Source: Syntrophaceae bacterium UBA5764 (GTDB lineage: Bacteria; Desulfobacterota; Syntrophia; Syntrophales; Smithellaceae). From it: a stretch of DNA of 19,818 nt. A program made the position numbers and the translations under genes. The stretch covers positions 1-19,818 of the forward strand of contig DIEW01000037.1 in assembly GCA_002418825.1 (NCBI GenBank), in the 5' to 3' direction. Below, piece after piece: positions 13,716-19,818 of the stretch. Numbering within the stretch: position 1 is the stretch's first letter; each line of letters starts with the position of its first letter. A model generated the notes under the pieces. It ran no database searches and was not told the origin of the DNA. It saw only the letters and a program-made list of their open reading frames with translations.

Positions 13716-14984
13716 ATGTTCGATTACATGATGAGCAAAAATCAAATGAAAATCCGGGATGAGGTTCGCGAGTTGGTGAAGTGGGTGCCGCGTCAGATGA
13801 TTCTGGATATGGATTTAGACAAAATCAAATTTCCCAAAGAATTTTTACGGGAAGCTGGACGCAGGAATCTGATGGGTTGCCGCTATCCAAAGAAATGGGG
13901 CGGCAGGGACATGGACTGGGTGACGACCTGCATGATTATGGAAGAAGTGGGAACACTTGGTTATGAATTCGCCTGTGTGTTCGGTGTGGGGGCGGAACTG
14001 GTTTGTGATGCGATAATTCTGCATGGCACGGACGAACAAAAAGAAAAATATGTAAAACCGCTGCTCAAAGGAGAGTTGTTTGCAGCAGAATGCCTTACCG
14101 AGCCGCGTGGCGGATCGGATTTTTTCGGTGCCACGACCAAAGCTGAAGATAAAGGCGATTTTTTTCTGCTCAACGGCCAGAAAAGATTTATTGTCGGCGC
14201 GGAAGGAGCGGATTTTTTTCTGGTTTACGCTCGCACCAATCCGGACGCCAAACCGCAGGAATCCATCACCTGTTTTATCGTGGATAGAGGTCCGGGCGTG
14301 GAAGTGAAATATCTCTACGGTCTTATGGGCTGCCGTGGCGGCGGAACGGGTCGGATTATCTTTCGCGATGTAAAAGTGCCGAGGAAAAATGTTGTGGGAA
14401 AACTTCATGGCGCTTATGCTGTTTTTAATACAATGATGATTCCGGAGCGTTTGGGTACGGCCGCCATGACGATCGGCGCGGCACGTCCCGCGTTGGATAT
14501 TGCCACACAGTACACCTCACGGCGTAAAGCATTTGGCCAAGTAATCAATCAATTCGAAGGAGTCAGCTTTCAGGTAGCGGAAGCGGCAATGCTGTTGGAT
14601 GCTTCCCGCGCGATGGCTTATGTGACCGCCAGAGCGGTGGACGCGGGTGCGGACATGAACCGTGTACGGCGCATGGTTTCACAAAGCAAAAAATTCATTA
14701 CCGAATCCTGCCAGAAAGTGGTGCATAACTGTATGCAAGTGATGGGCGGTATCGCTTATACCAATGTTTTTCCTGTGGAACGTATTTATCGTGACGTGCG
14801 CCTGGCTTCTATCTGGACGGGAACCAGCGAGGTTATGTCGATGATTGCCGCGCATGAATGGTATAGAGAATATTTCGCGCAAAAAGCGAAAGCACAAACA
14901 CGCGACCACGAACTGGATGCCGCCGAAGCAACTGAAGAAGAAAAAATTTATGATGACGACGATATGTGGAAAAAAGAATGGTGA
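13716..14984 (+). CDS. acyl-CoA dehydrogenase family flavoprotein
   Basis: This 422-residue FAD enzyme of the acyl-CoA dehydrogenase superfamily removes alpha/beta hydrogens from an acyl-CoA and passes electrons to ETF. The start ATG follows GAAGGAG. Landmarks are LTEPRGGSD (127-135), GQKRFIVGA (154-162), the helix ending RRKAFG (269-274), QVMGGIAYT (341-349) and RDVRLASIWTGTSEVM (359-374). In short- and medium-chain enzymes the catalytic Glu sits in that last motif (YEGT). Here it is T368. Instead E244 in PERLG occupies the alternative position used by long-chain and isovaleryl-CoA dehydrogenases, so the enzyme is probably active. The acidic C-terminal tail from about 395 is unusual. It may supply the same catabolic network as the left cluster, but the substrate is unknown. 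Confidence 0.92.
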   Translation: MFDYMMSKNQMKIRDEVRELVKWVPRQMILDMDLDKIKFPKEFLREAGRRNLMGCRYPKKWGGRDMDWVTTCMIMEEVGTLGYEFACVFGVGAELVCDAIILHGTDEQKEKYVKPLLKGELFAAECLTEPRGGSDFFGATTKAEDKGDFFLLNGQKRFIVGAEGADFFLVYARTNPDAKPQESITCFIVDRGPGVEVKYLYGLMGCRGGGTGRIIFRDVKVPRKNVVGKLHGAYAVFNTMMIPERLGTAAMTIGAARPALDIATQYTSRRKAFGQVINQFEGVSFQVAEAAMLLDASRAMAYVTARAVDAGADMNRVRRMVSQSKKFITESCQKVVHNCMQVMGGIAYTNVFPVERIYRDVRLASIWTGTSEVMSMIAAHEWYREYFAQKAKAQTRDHELDAAEATEEEKIYDDDDMWKKEW

Positions 14985-15082
14985 AAACTCCCGTCACAAA
15001 TACAATACAAGGTAAACTATAAGGCGAGTTAGGCCTCGCGGTTTAAGCAAGATACGCCGTGTTTAAAGGGGGTTTCTTTGTC

Positions 15083-15685
15083 ATGGTTGGAAAATTGAGA
15101 ATGTTAGCCACACAGGCATTTGTAATTATTTTAGTTTTAATATTGTCTTTTTCCGAAAGCGCATGGGAGGGAAGTGCGATGCCTTTTGTAAGCTCGATCC
15201 TGTTTTTGATGGGCGCAGTGTTAGTGGGAGTTGCTTCCATGGGCCGTCTTTGGTGTTCTCTTTACATCGCTGGATACAAAACTGAAATATTGGTCACGGA
15301 GGGGCCATATTCTATCACTAGAAATCCTCTGTATTTTTTTAGTTTACTGGGGGCTATTGGTGTCGGACTTGCGTCAGAAACTATCCTGATACCGATTATT
15401 ATTTTTATTGCTTTTACTATTTATTATCCTTTTGTTATAAAAAGCGAAGAGGTTGAGTTAAGAAATCTGTTCGACGAAAAGCATTATGCTTATTGCAAGA
15501 ACGTACCTTTATTTTTTCCAAACATATCGAAATTAAAAGAGCCTGAAAAATATGTTGTAAAACCTAAAATATTCAGGAGACACGTGTTCGATGCTCTTTG
15601 GTTTGTTTGGCTAATTGGAATAATGGAAATCATTGAGTCCCTTCATGAACTTGATATTATACCTGTTTTATTTAAAATTTATTAG
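15083..15685 (+). CDS. membrane methyltransferase-like protein (ICMT/PEMT family)
   Basis: This 200-residue integral membrane protein has about five hydrophobic segments. The family signature GPYSITRNPLYFFSLLG (74-90) and the later EEVELRNLFDEKHYAYC (122-138) ending in VPLFFP form the S-adenosylmethionine site of isoprenylcysteine carboxyl methyltransferase/phospholipid methyltransferase-type proteins. I chose ATG 15083 with AAAGGGGG about 10 nt upstream; an in-frame GTG at 15059 has no ribosome-binding site. The C-terminus beyond residue 150 adds a further hydrophobic stretch around 175-195, longer than small relatives. The methyl acceptor (lipid, isoprenoid or other) is unknown. It sits about 100 bp after the dehydrogenase and may share its transcript. 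Confidence 0.82.
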   Translation: MVGKLRMLATQAFVIILVLILSFSESAWEGSAMPFVSSILFLMGAVLVGVASMGRLWCSLYIAGYKTEILVTEGPYSITRNPLYFFSLLGAIGVGLASETILIPIIIFIAFTIYYPFVIKSEEVELRNLFDEKHYAYCKNVPLFFPNISKLKEPEKYVVKPKIFRRHVFDALWFVWLIGIMEIIESLHELDIIPVLFKIY

Positions 15686-15701
15686 TTCCAAGCATCAAAT
15701 T

Positions 15702-15726
15702 AACACAAAAAATGTTCGTTTGTGTT
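15702..15726 (+). terminator. weak hairpin after the membrane methyltransferase gene
   Basis: AACACAAA (15702-15709) and TTTGTGTT (15719-15726) are exact reverse complements around a 9-nt loop. Only a short T-rich tract follows. It lies 17 nt after the stop codon and could terminate inefficiently. Confidence 0.4.
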
Positions 15727-15755
15727 TTCTTAATTGTATTAGGGAAATAAACTAT

Positions 15756-15785
15756 TTGACCAATTTGCCATATTTATTTTATAAA
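15756..15785 (+). promoter_or_regulatory. sigma70-type promoter for the 36-residue basic protein
   Basis: TTGACC (15756-15761) and TATAAA (15780-15785) are spaced by 18 nt, each matching consensus at 5 of 6 positions. The predicted transcript starts near 15792, about 34 nt before the small gene's ATG, and may continue into the beta-CASP gene. Confidence 0.55.
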
Positions 15786-15825
15786 AGAACATGAGCGAAC
15801 AGATTAAGAAAATGGAGGTTTAAAT

Positions 15826-15936
15826 ATGTCTAAATCACGCGATATAAAAAAAGATTCAAAGAAGAAACCGTCCAAATCATTAAAGGAAAAGAAAGAAGCA
15901 AAAAGATTGAAAAAACTGGCTAGAGAAGGATTTTAG
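15826..15936 (+). CDS. 36-residue lysine-rich small protein
   Basis: ATG at 15826 follows TGGAGG with good spacing and opens 36 codons ending in TAG. The product starts MSKSRDIKKDSKKK and ends KKLAREGF. Over a third of its residues are Lys or Arg, with a likely single helix in the second half. Very similar short Lys-rich proteins with an N-terminal MS(K/N)SRD motif occur in diverse bacteria as unnamed hypotheticals (from memory). The charge suggests nucleic-acid or ribosome binding, but this is inference. It has its own plausible promoter and lies 30 nt ahead of a predicted RNA-processing enzyme, with which it may be co-transcribed. Confidence 0.7.
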   Translation: MSKSRDIKKDSKKKPSKSLKEKKEAKRLKKLAREGF

Positions 15937-15966
15937 CATCGACACATTCAGGAAGGTTTTAATTGA

Positions 15967-17577
15967 ATGAAAGTTAAATTTCTCGGCGCAGCAAGAGCCG
16001 TAACCGGCTCTTGTTTTGTTATCGAAACGGATAAATTAAAGTTTGCCGTTGACTGCGGTATGCATCAGGGCAGTGCTCAAATAGAAAAACGCAATTGGAA
16101 TATTGATATATATGAACCTGAAAATATCGATTTTTTTCTGATTACGCACGCACACATCGATCATTCCGGCCTATTGCCGTTGGTCGTGCAGAAGGGTTTC
16201 CGGGGGCCAATTTATGTAACGGAGCCTACTGGTGATCTGGTAAAAATTCTGCTTTTGGACAGCGCACATATTCAGGAAACGGAAGCGGGGTGGAAGATAA
16301 AAAGATTGCAGCGCTGGGGAAAGTCGGCAGATATCTCTCCGCTTTATACGACAAAAGACGCTGAAGCGGTTGCGCCGATTATCAAAACAAAAAAATATAA
16401 TGAAATGTTCAGCCCTGCTGCGGGAATAAAAGTCAACTTTCAGGACGCCGGTCATATTCTGGGCGCGGCTATTGTGGAAATATTTATTACGGAAAATGGC
16501 GCGACGACAAAGCTGGTTTTTTCCGGAGATATCGGACGAAGACATCAGCTGCTGGTGGAAGATCCCGTGGCTATAAGTGAGGCAGATTATCTTTTCATGG
16601 AATCTACCTACGGAGACCGCAATCATAAAGGTGAAGAGGACAGCTTGGATGAATTGGCCGAAGCGATTGACTACAGTTACTCTCGGGGGGAAAAGATTAT
16701 TATTCCCGCCTTTGCTGTGGAAAGGACGCAAGAAATGCTCTATTCACTGTATCTTCTGAGCCGTGAAGGGAGATTGCCCAAAGACTTGCCCATATTTTTG
16801 GACAGCCCTTTGGCGATTAAAACCACGGAAGTATTCCGTAAATATCGCTCATATCTGGATAGTGATACACAAGATATTTTGAAAAATGACTCAGACCCGC
16901 TGAACCTGTTGCAGTTGCAGTATTCTTCAAGCACCGAACAATCCATGCGGATTAATGAAATGAAAGGGCCGGCTGTTGTCATCTCGGCCAGCGGCATGTG
17001 CACAGCCGGAAGGATTAAACATCACCTGCGGCATAATTTGTGGCGTCCCGGAGCGAGTGTGGTTTTTGTCGGTTATCAAGCGGAGGGCACGACCGGACGC
17101 CGGATTGTGGAAGGAGCCAGGAAAATACGGATTTTTAACGATGATATCGCCGTAAAAGCGAGAATCTGGACCATCGGCGGTTTTTCGGCGCATGCGGGGC
17201 AGAGTCAGCTCTTGGATTGGCTTCATAATTTTCACACCAAACAGATGAAGGTTTTTTTAGTCCACGGCGAGTTTTCTGCGCAGGAAACGCTGGCTTCTTT
17301 AATCAGAGAAAAACTGAGTTTTGATGTGACCATTCCCGAATATCGGGAAGAAATAATTCTAAAGGCAGGCGCGGTCATTGAAGAAAAAATAGAGCCAGTT
17401 GCTGAAGAGCCGAGCATTGACTGGGATAATCTGATCGGCGCTTTGGAAGTAAAGATAGCGGATCTTAAAAAACGCAAGAAAAACATTGAATTGCTTTCCA
17501 CGAGCAGGCAAATGGAAATCCGGGACATGCTCCAGGAAGCGGAGATGAATATAGAAGAGATAAAAACGGATATCTAG
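15967..17577 (+). CDS. metallo-beta-lactamase / beta-CASP family RNA-processing-type protein
   Basis: This 536-residue cytoplasmic protein has the full beta-CASP architecture shared by CPSF-type and RNase J-like nucleases. Zinc motif HAHIDH (61-66), H163 in AGHILG, D188 in SGDIG, the motif-A acid in MESTYG (211-216), H409 in GFSAHA and H433 in VHGE are all present, so hydrolysis should be intact. AGGAAGG precedes the ATG. The core family is about 460 residues. The extra C-terminus (about 480-536) is charged and probably a coiled coil. Archaeal and bacterial relatives cleave RNA, but the substrate here is unproven. It ends 29 bp from the convergent BtuF-like gene, with no obvious terminator between them. 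Confidence 0.92.
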   Translation: MKVKFLGAARAVTGSCFVIETDKLKFAVDCGMHQGSAQIEKRNWNIDIYEPENIDFFLITHAHIDHSGLLPLVVQKGFRGPIYVTEPTGDLVKILLLDSAHIQETEAGWKIKRLQRWGKSADISPLYTTKDAEAVAPIIKTKKYNEMFSPAAGIKVNFQDAGHILGAAIVEIFITENGATTKLVFSGDIGRRHQLLVEDPVAISEADYLFMESTYGDRNHKGEEDSLDELAEAIDYSYSRGEKIIIPAFAVERTQEMLYSLYLLSREGRLPKDLPIFLDSPLAIKTTEVFRKYRSYLDSDTQDILKNDSDPLNLLQLQYSSSTEQSMRINEMKGPAVVISASGMCTAGRIKHHLRHNLWRPGASVVFVGYQAEGTTGRRIVEGARKIRIFNDDIAVKARIWTIGGFSAHAGQSQLLDWLHNFHTKQMKVFLVHGEFSAQETLASLIREKLSFDVTIPEYREEIILKAGAVIEEKIEPVAEEPSIDWDNLIGALEVKIADLKKRKKNIELLSTSRQMEIRDMLQEAEMNIEEIKTDI

Positions 17578-17606
17578 GATGCATCTCTATTTTTAGCTCT
17601 CGGCCT

Positions 17607-18506
17607 TTATTTTATCTCCGGATGAAATAGCCGTGCCATCTGTTCTATGGCGTCGACGATGCGCGGTGAGGCGCGGCTGATTAAATCCGTGTCTATAGAA
17701 TAAATCTTTCCGTTTTTTACCGCCGGTATTGTTCCGAATTTTTCCCAAAATATTTTTTTTGCGGGGGATTCTGTATTGCCGCTCATCGGAGCGAAAAGAA
17801 TTATATCTGGCGCCGAAGCGGCGATTCCCTCCGTACTGTAACGGGGATAGCGGGCGGTGCTTTGCTCCGCGACATTAATCCCGCCCGCCCAGCCAATCGC
17901 TTCATTAATCAGTGTGCCCTTGCCGGCAGTAATCACCGGTTCAAAACCTATCTGGAAGAAAACGCGTGGTTTCTTTTTACCCTTTGTCTGAATGGCGATT
18001 TTATTTAACCGCTGTTGCAGTGCGGCCACCGCCATTTCAGTCTCCGGCTTTTGATTGGTAATTTCGCCGATATGCGAGATGCTCTTTAAAACACCTTCGA
18101 TATCGGAAGGATTTATTACATAGACAGGCAATCCCAACCTTTCCAACTGCCGTACCGTTTCTTTTCTGTTGCCGTCTGCCGTGGCTAAAATTAAATCCGG
18201 ATTTAAAGAGACAATTTTTTCTATGGAGGGATTGGTAACCCCCCCGATTTTTTCTTTCTGGCTTGCACCAGACGGCCAGTCGCAAAAAGTGGTTACCCCT
18301 TTTATTTTGTCTTTCATGCCCAGCGCATAAAGAGTTTCGGTGATGCCAGGGGCGAGGGAAACAATACGACAGGGGTTGTTATTAATGCTTACCTTGCGTC
18401 CGGTTTCGTCTGTAACTTCGCGCGCCAGTGATAGGCACGGTGGGTAAACAGCAGTAAAAAAAATAACCAAAACAAACAGATAAATTTTATCAATGGTGTT
18501 GTTCAT
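17607..18506 (-). CDS. BtuF-like periplasmic substrate-binding protein (cobalamin/iron-chelate type)
   Basis: This 299-residue class III periplasmic binding protein starts with a signal peptide (hydrophobic core about 8-25, likely cleavage after LSLA near 28). Mature features are RIVSLAPGITETLYALG, CDWP in place of the common CDYP, and the late GINVAEQ leading to ASAPDIIL; these are typical of vitamin B12 or siderophore receptors. A lipobox is absent, so it is probably soluble in the periplasm. The gene begins only 8 nt after the TonB-like stop and lacks its own good ribosome-binding site, so translation is probably coupled. The partner permease and ATPase are not in the window. The ligand is most likely a corrinoid or iron complex, not proven. 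Confidence 0.85.
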   Translation of the reverse strand: MNNTIDKIYLFVLVIFFTAVYPPCLSLAREVTDETGRKVSINNNPCRIVSLAPGITETLYALGMKDKIKGVTTFCDWPSGASQKEKIGGVTNPSIEKIVSLNPDLILATADGNRKETVRQLERLGLPVYVINPSDIEGVLKSISHIGEITNQKPETEMAVAALQQRLNKIAIQTKGKKKPRVFFQIGFEPVITAGKGTLINEAIGWAGGINVAEQSTARYPRYSTEGIAASAPDIILFAPMSGNTESPAKKIFWEKFGTIPAVKNGKIYSIDTDLISRASPRIVDAIEQMARLFHPEIK

Positions 18507-18514
18507 GCAAAAAA

Positions 18515-19081
18515 TCAGTTTCTGATGCGGTAGCGAAACAACGCCACTACATGCAGACGGGATAAATTATAATATTCGGGCAGAGGGGCAAACGGCGCGA
18601 CATCCTTGATTACGTTGAGCGCTCCTTTATCCAGCTCCGGAAAACCGGACGAAGTGAGAAGAACCGTGTGCGCAAGTTTTCCATCGGCATCGATGGACAA
18701 TCTTACGATAACATTCCCTTCTTCATTTTTTTCAAAAGCTTTTTGCGGATATTCCCAAACGCGCAGAATCCTCCTTTTTATTAACTGAAGATAATCGGCA
18801 TATTTAGTATCCAAGCTGCCGAGATCCACCGTGTCTTCACGCCAGCCATCATCAATAGCAACCTTGTTTTCATCGTCATTATCTGTTGGGTTTTTTTCGT
18901 TAACCCATTCATTTTCTTCCTGATAGGGAATGTCAGGATATAATTCTTCGAGAGAAACGGCCAGTATTTCCATATCCGGGATGTTTTGACGCAAATCAAT
19001 TGCGCCGGTTGCCGTGATTAATGTCAAGTGAACGACTAAGGATATAATAACCGGCCACAGTATGGCATGTTTTGAATCCAT
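18515..19081 (-). CDS. TonB-like energy transducer
   Basis: This 188-residue protein is anchored by one N-terminal membrane helix (about 8-28) that carries the TonB-type Ser-x-x-x-His pair (S14, H18) needed to couple to ExbB/ExbD. A short acidic linker (no long Pro-rich span) leads to a C-terminal TonB domain with WEYPQKAF, a GNVIVRLSIDADGKL strand segment, SSGFPELDKGAL and APFAPLP. It passes proton-motive energy to outer-membrane receptors. I chose ATG 19081 (GGAAAG upstream) over the in-frame TTG 19138, which lacks a ribosome-binding site. The linker is shorter than in E. coli TonB. Pairing with a BtuF-like gene suggests corrinoid or iron-chelate uptake. No exbB or exbD is present here. Confidence 0.88.
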   Translation of the reverse strand: MDSKHAILWPVIISLVVHLTLITATGAIDLRQNIPDMEILAVSLEELYPDIPYQEENEWVNEKNPTDNDDENKVAIDDGWREDTVDLGSLDTKYADYLQLIKRRILRVWEYPQKAFEKNEEGNVIVRLSIDADGKLAHTVLLTSSGFPELDKGALNVIKDVAPFAPLPEYYNLSRLHVVALFRYRIRN

Positions 19082-19285
19082 TTTTAAACTTTCCAAATCA
19101 GCACGTTCACGGTTAAAACTCAGGCTGACTGTCGTCAAGTATCTAAATCATATACGGTATTTGCCACAAAATCAACAATATGATAACAAGGATTAAAAAA
19201 CCCCGCTGTTTTGTAAAAAGTTGTTTGTTGTTAAGTAAACACATTTAGGTTTCTCGATAATAATGACGTGAGGAAAGAAAATCGA

Positions 19286-19789
19286 ATGCAAGCCGATGAA
19301 AAATTCATGAGAAAGGCGCTGGAAGAAGCGCGAAAAGCATACGACAGCAATGAAGTCCCGGTGGGAGCTATAGTGGTAGCTGAAGGACGAATATTAGCGA
19401 GCGCTCATAATTCCCCGATTGCGAACAATGACCCTTCGGCGCATGCGGAAATGCTGGCACTGAGAAAAGCGGCTCGGAAAACCGGCAATTATCGCCTTGT
19501 TGATGCGATGCTTTATGTGACCTTGGAGCCGTGTATTATGTGCGCGGGAGCAATTATCCAAGCAAGGTTTTGCCGGGTTGTTTTCGGTGCGCGCGACCCG
19601 AAAAACGGTGGCGTCGTCTCACTGTACCGAATATTGGGTGATCAAAGGATGAATCATCGGGTGGAAGTAACCGAAGGTGTCCTGAAGGAGGAATGTGGGG
19701 AAATTTTAAGTAGATTTTTTCGTCAAAAGAGGGTAACATCCGCGCCCGCGTCGGTAAAGCAATCGCTGCGGACGTTTTGCAAAAAATAA
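19286..19789 (+). CDS. tadA: tRNA-specific adenosine deaminase TadA
   Basis: This 167-residue zinc deaminase converts adenosine 34 of tRNA-Arg(ACG) to inosine, allowing wobble decoding. The motif HAE (53-55; H53 Zn ligand, E55 proton shuttle) and PCIMC (82-86; C83 and C86 Zn ligands) are intact, and VPVGAIVV, HNSPI and ARDPKNG match TadA rather than other cytidine-deaminase-fold enzymes. I chose ATG 19286 with AGGAAAG upstream; an in-frame GTG at 19268 has no ribosome-binding site. The C-terminal extension after RFFRQKR is basic. The stop codon is one nucleotide before a tRNA-Ser gene, so the tRNA may be processed from the same transcript. Confidence 0.95.
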   Translation: MQADEKFMRKALEEARKAYDSNEVPVGAIVVAEGRILASAHNSPIANNDPSAHAEMLALRKAARKTGNYRLVDAMLYVTLEPCIMCAGAIIQARFCRVVFGARDPKNGGVVSLYRILGDQRMNHRVEVTEGVLKEECGEILSRFFRQKRVTSAPASVKQSLRTFCKK

Positions 19790-19790
19790 C

Positions 19791-19818
19791 GGAGAGATAC
19801 CGAAGTGGTCGTAACGGG
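19791..19818 (+). tRNA. 5' part of a tRNA-Ser gene, cut by the window edge
   Basis: The 28 bases start with the acceptor strand GGAGAGA, followed by TA and the D-arm (CCG, loop with GTGGTCGTAA, then CGG). This is the familiar beginning of a bacterial tRNA-Ser. The anticodon arm lies outside the window, so the isoacceptor cannot be stated. It directly follows tadA. Confidence 0.8.

Noticed and set aside
15791..15823. Ten-codon open frame just before the 36-residue protein
   Set aside because: No ribosome-binding site, no attenuator-like hairpin and no repeated codons typical of a leader peptide.
19082..19285. Cobalamin riboswitch upstream of the TonB-BtuF-like pair
   Set aside because: No B12-box sequence on the - strand and the leader is too short once the divergent tadA promoter is allowed for.
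1..19818. CRISPR arrays, insertion sequences and phage genes
   Set aside because: No regularly spaced repeats, transposase motifs or phage structural genes were seen on either strand.

Overview
The window reads as a moderately AT-rich bacterial chromosome, most likely from an anaerobic Desulfobacterota-type (former Deltaproteobacteria) organism of the Syntrophales/Desulfobacterales kind. This is an inference from the gene mix (branched-chain-type ABC binding proteins, crotonase, acyl-CoA dehydrogenase, a DUF6125-like protein, a reduced ribosomal-S1 paralogue, a solitary RRM protein and TonB). No 16S gene or other marker in the window proves it. There are no transposases, phage genes or CRISPR arrays. 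The only RNA gene seen is a tRNA-Ser cut by the right edge.

Left third (1-7618, all + strand): a probable catabolic or uptake cluster. Two tandem paralogous periplasmic binding proteins (the first cut by the left edge) are followed by a strong 13-bp stem-loop, a crotonase-fold enzyme, a possible 47-aa small protein, and two paralogous proteins of a poorly characterised Cys/His-containing family. After these come an epoxide-hydrolase/dehalogenase-like alpha/beta hydrolase, a DUF6125-like protein and an NADP-type short-chain dehydrogenase. Intergenic gaps are 100-350 bp, but the strand is the same and most genes have strong Shine-Dalgarno sites. The combination suggests import of an organic acid or cyclic compound followed by CoA-ester and oxidoreductase chemistry. 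The substrate cannot be read from the sequence. This is the best candidate for an undescribed pathway.

Middle (7619-13457): housekeeping and transport genes on both strands. They are a four-S1-domain RNA-binding protein (-), a class I/II aminotransferase (+), a CaCA-family cation exchanger (+), a CBS plus MgtE-type membrane protein lacking the MgtE N domain (-), and an RRM protein with a Gly/Arg-rich tail (-) that ends at a clear bidirectional terminator.

Right third (13458-19818): an acyl-CoA dehydrogenase with the LCAD/IVD-type catalytic Glu placement, a membrane methyltransferase of the ICMT/PEMT type, a 36-residue Lys-rich small protein with its own promoter, and a metallo-beta-lactamase/beta-CASP protein (all +). 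A TonB-BtuF-like pair lies on the - strand. tadA (tRNA adenosine deaminase) on the + strand abuts the start of a tRNA-Ser gene at the window edge.
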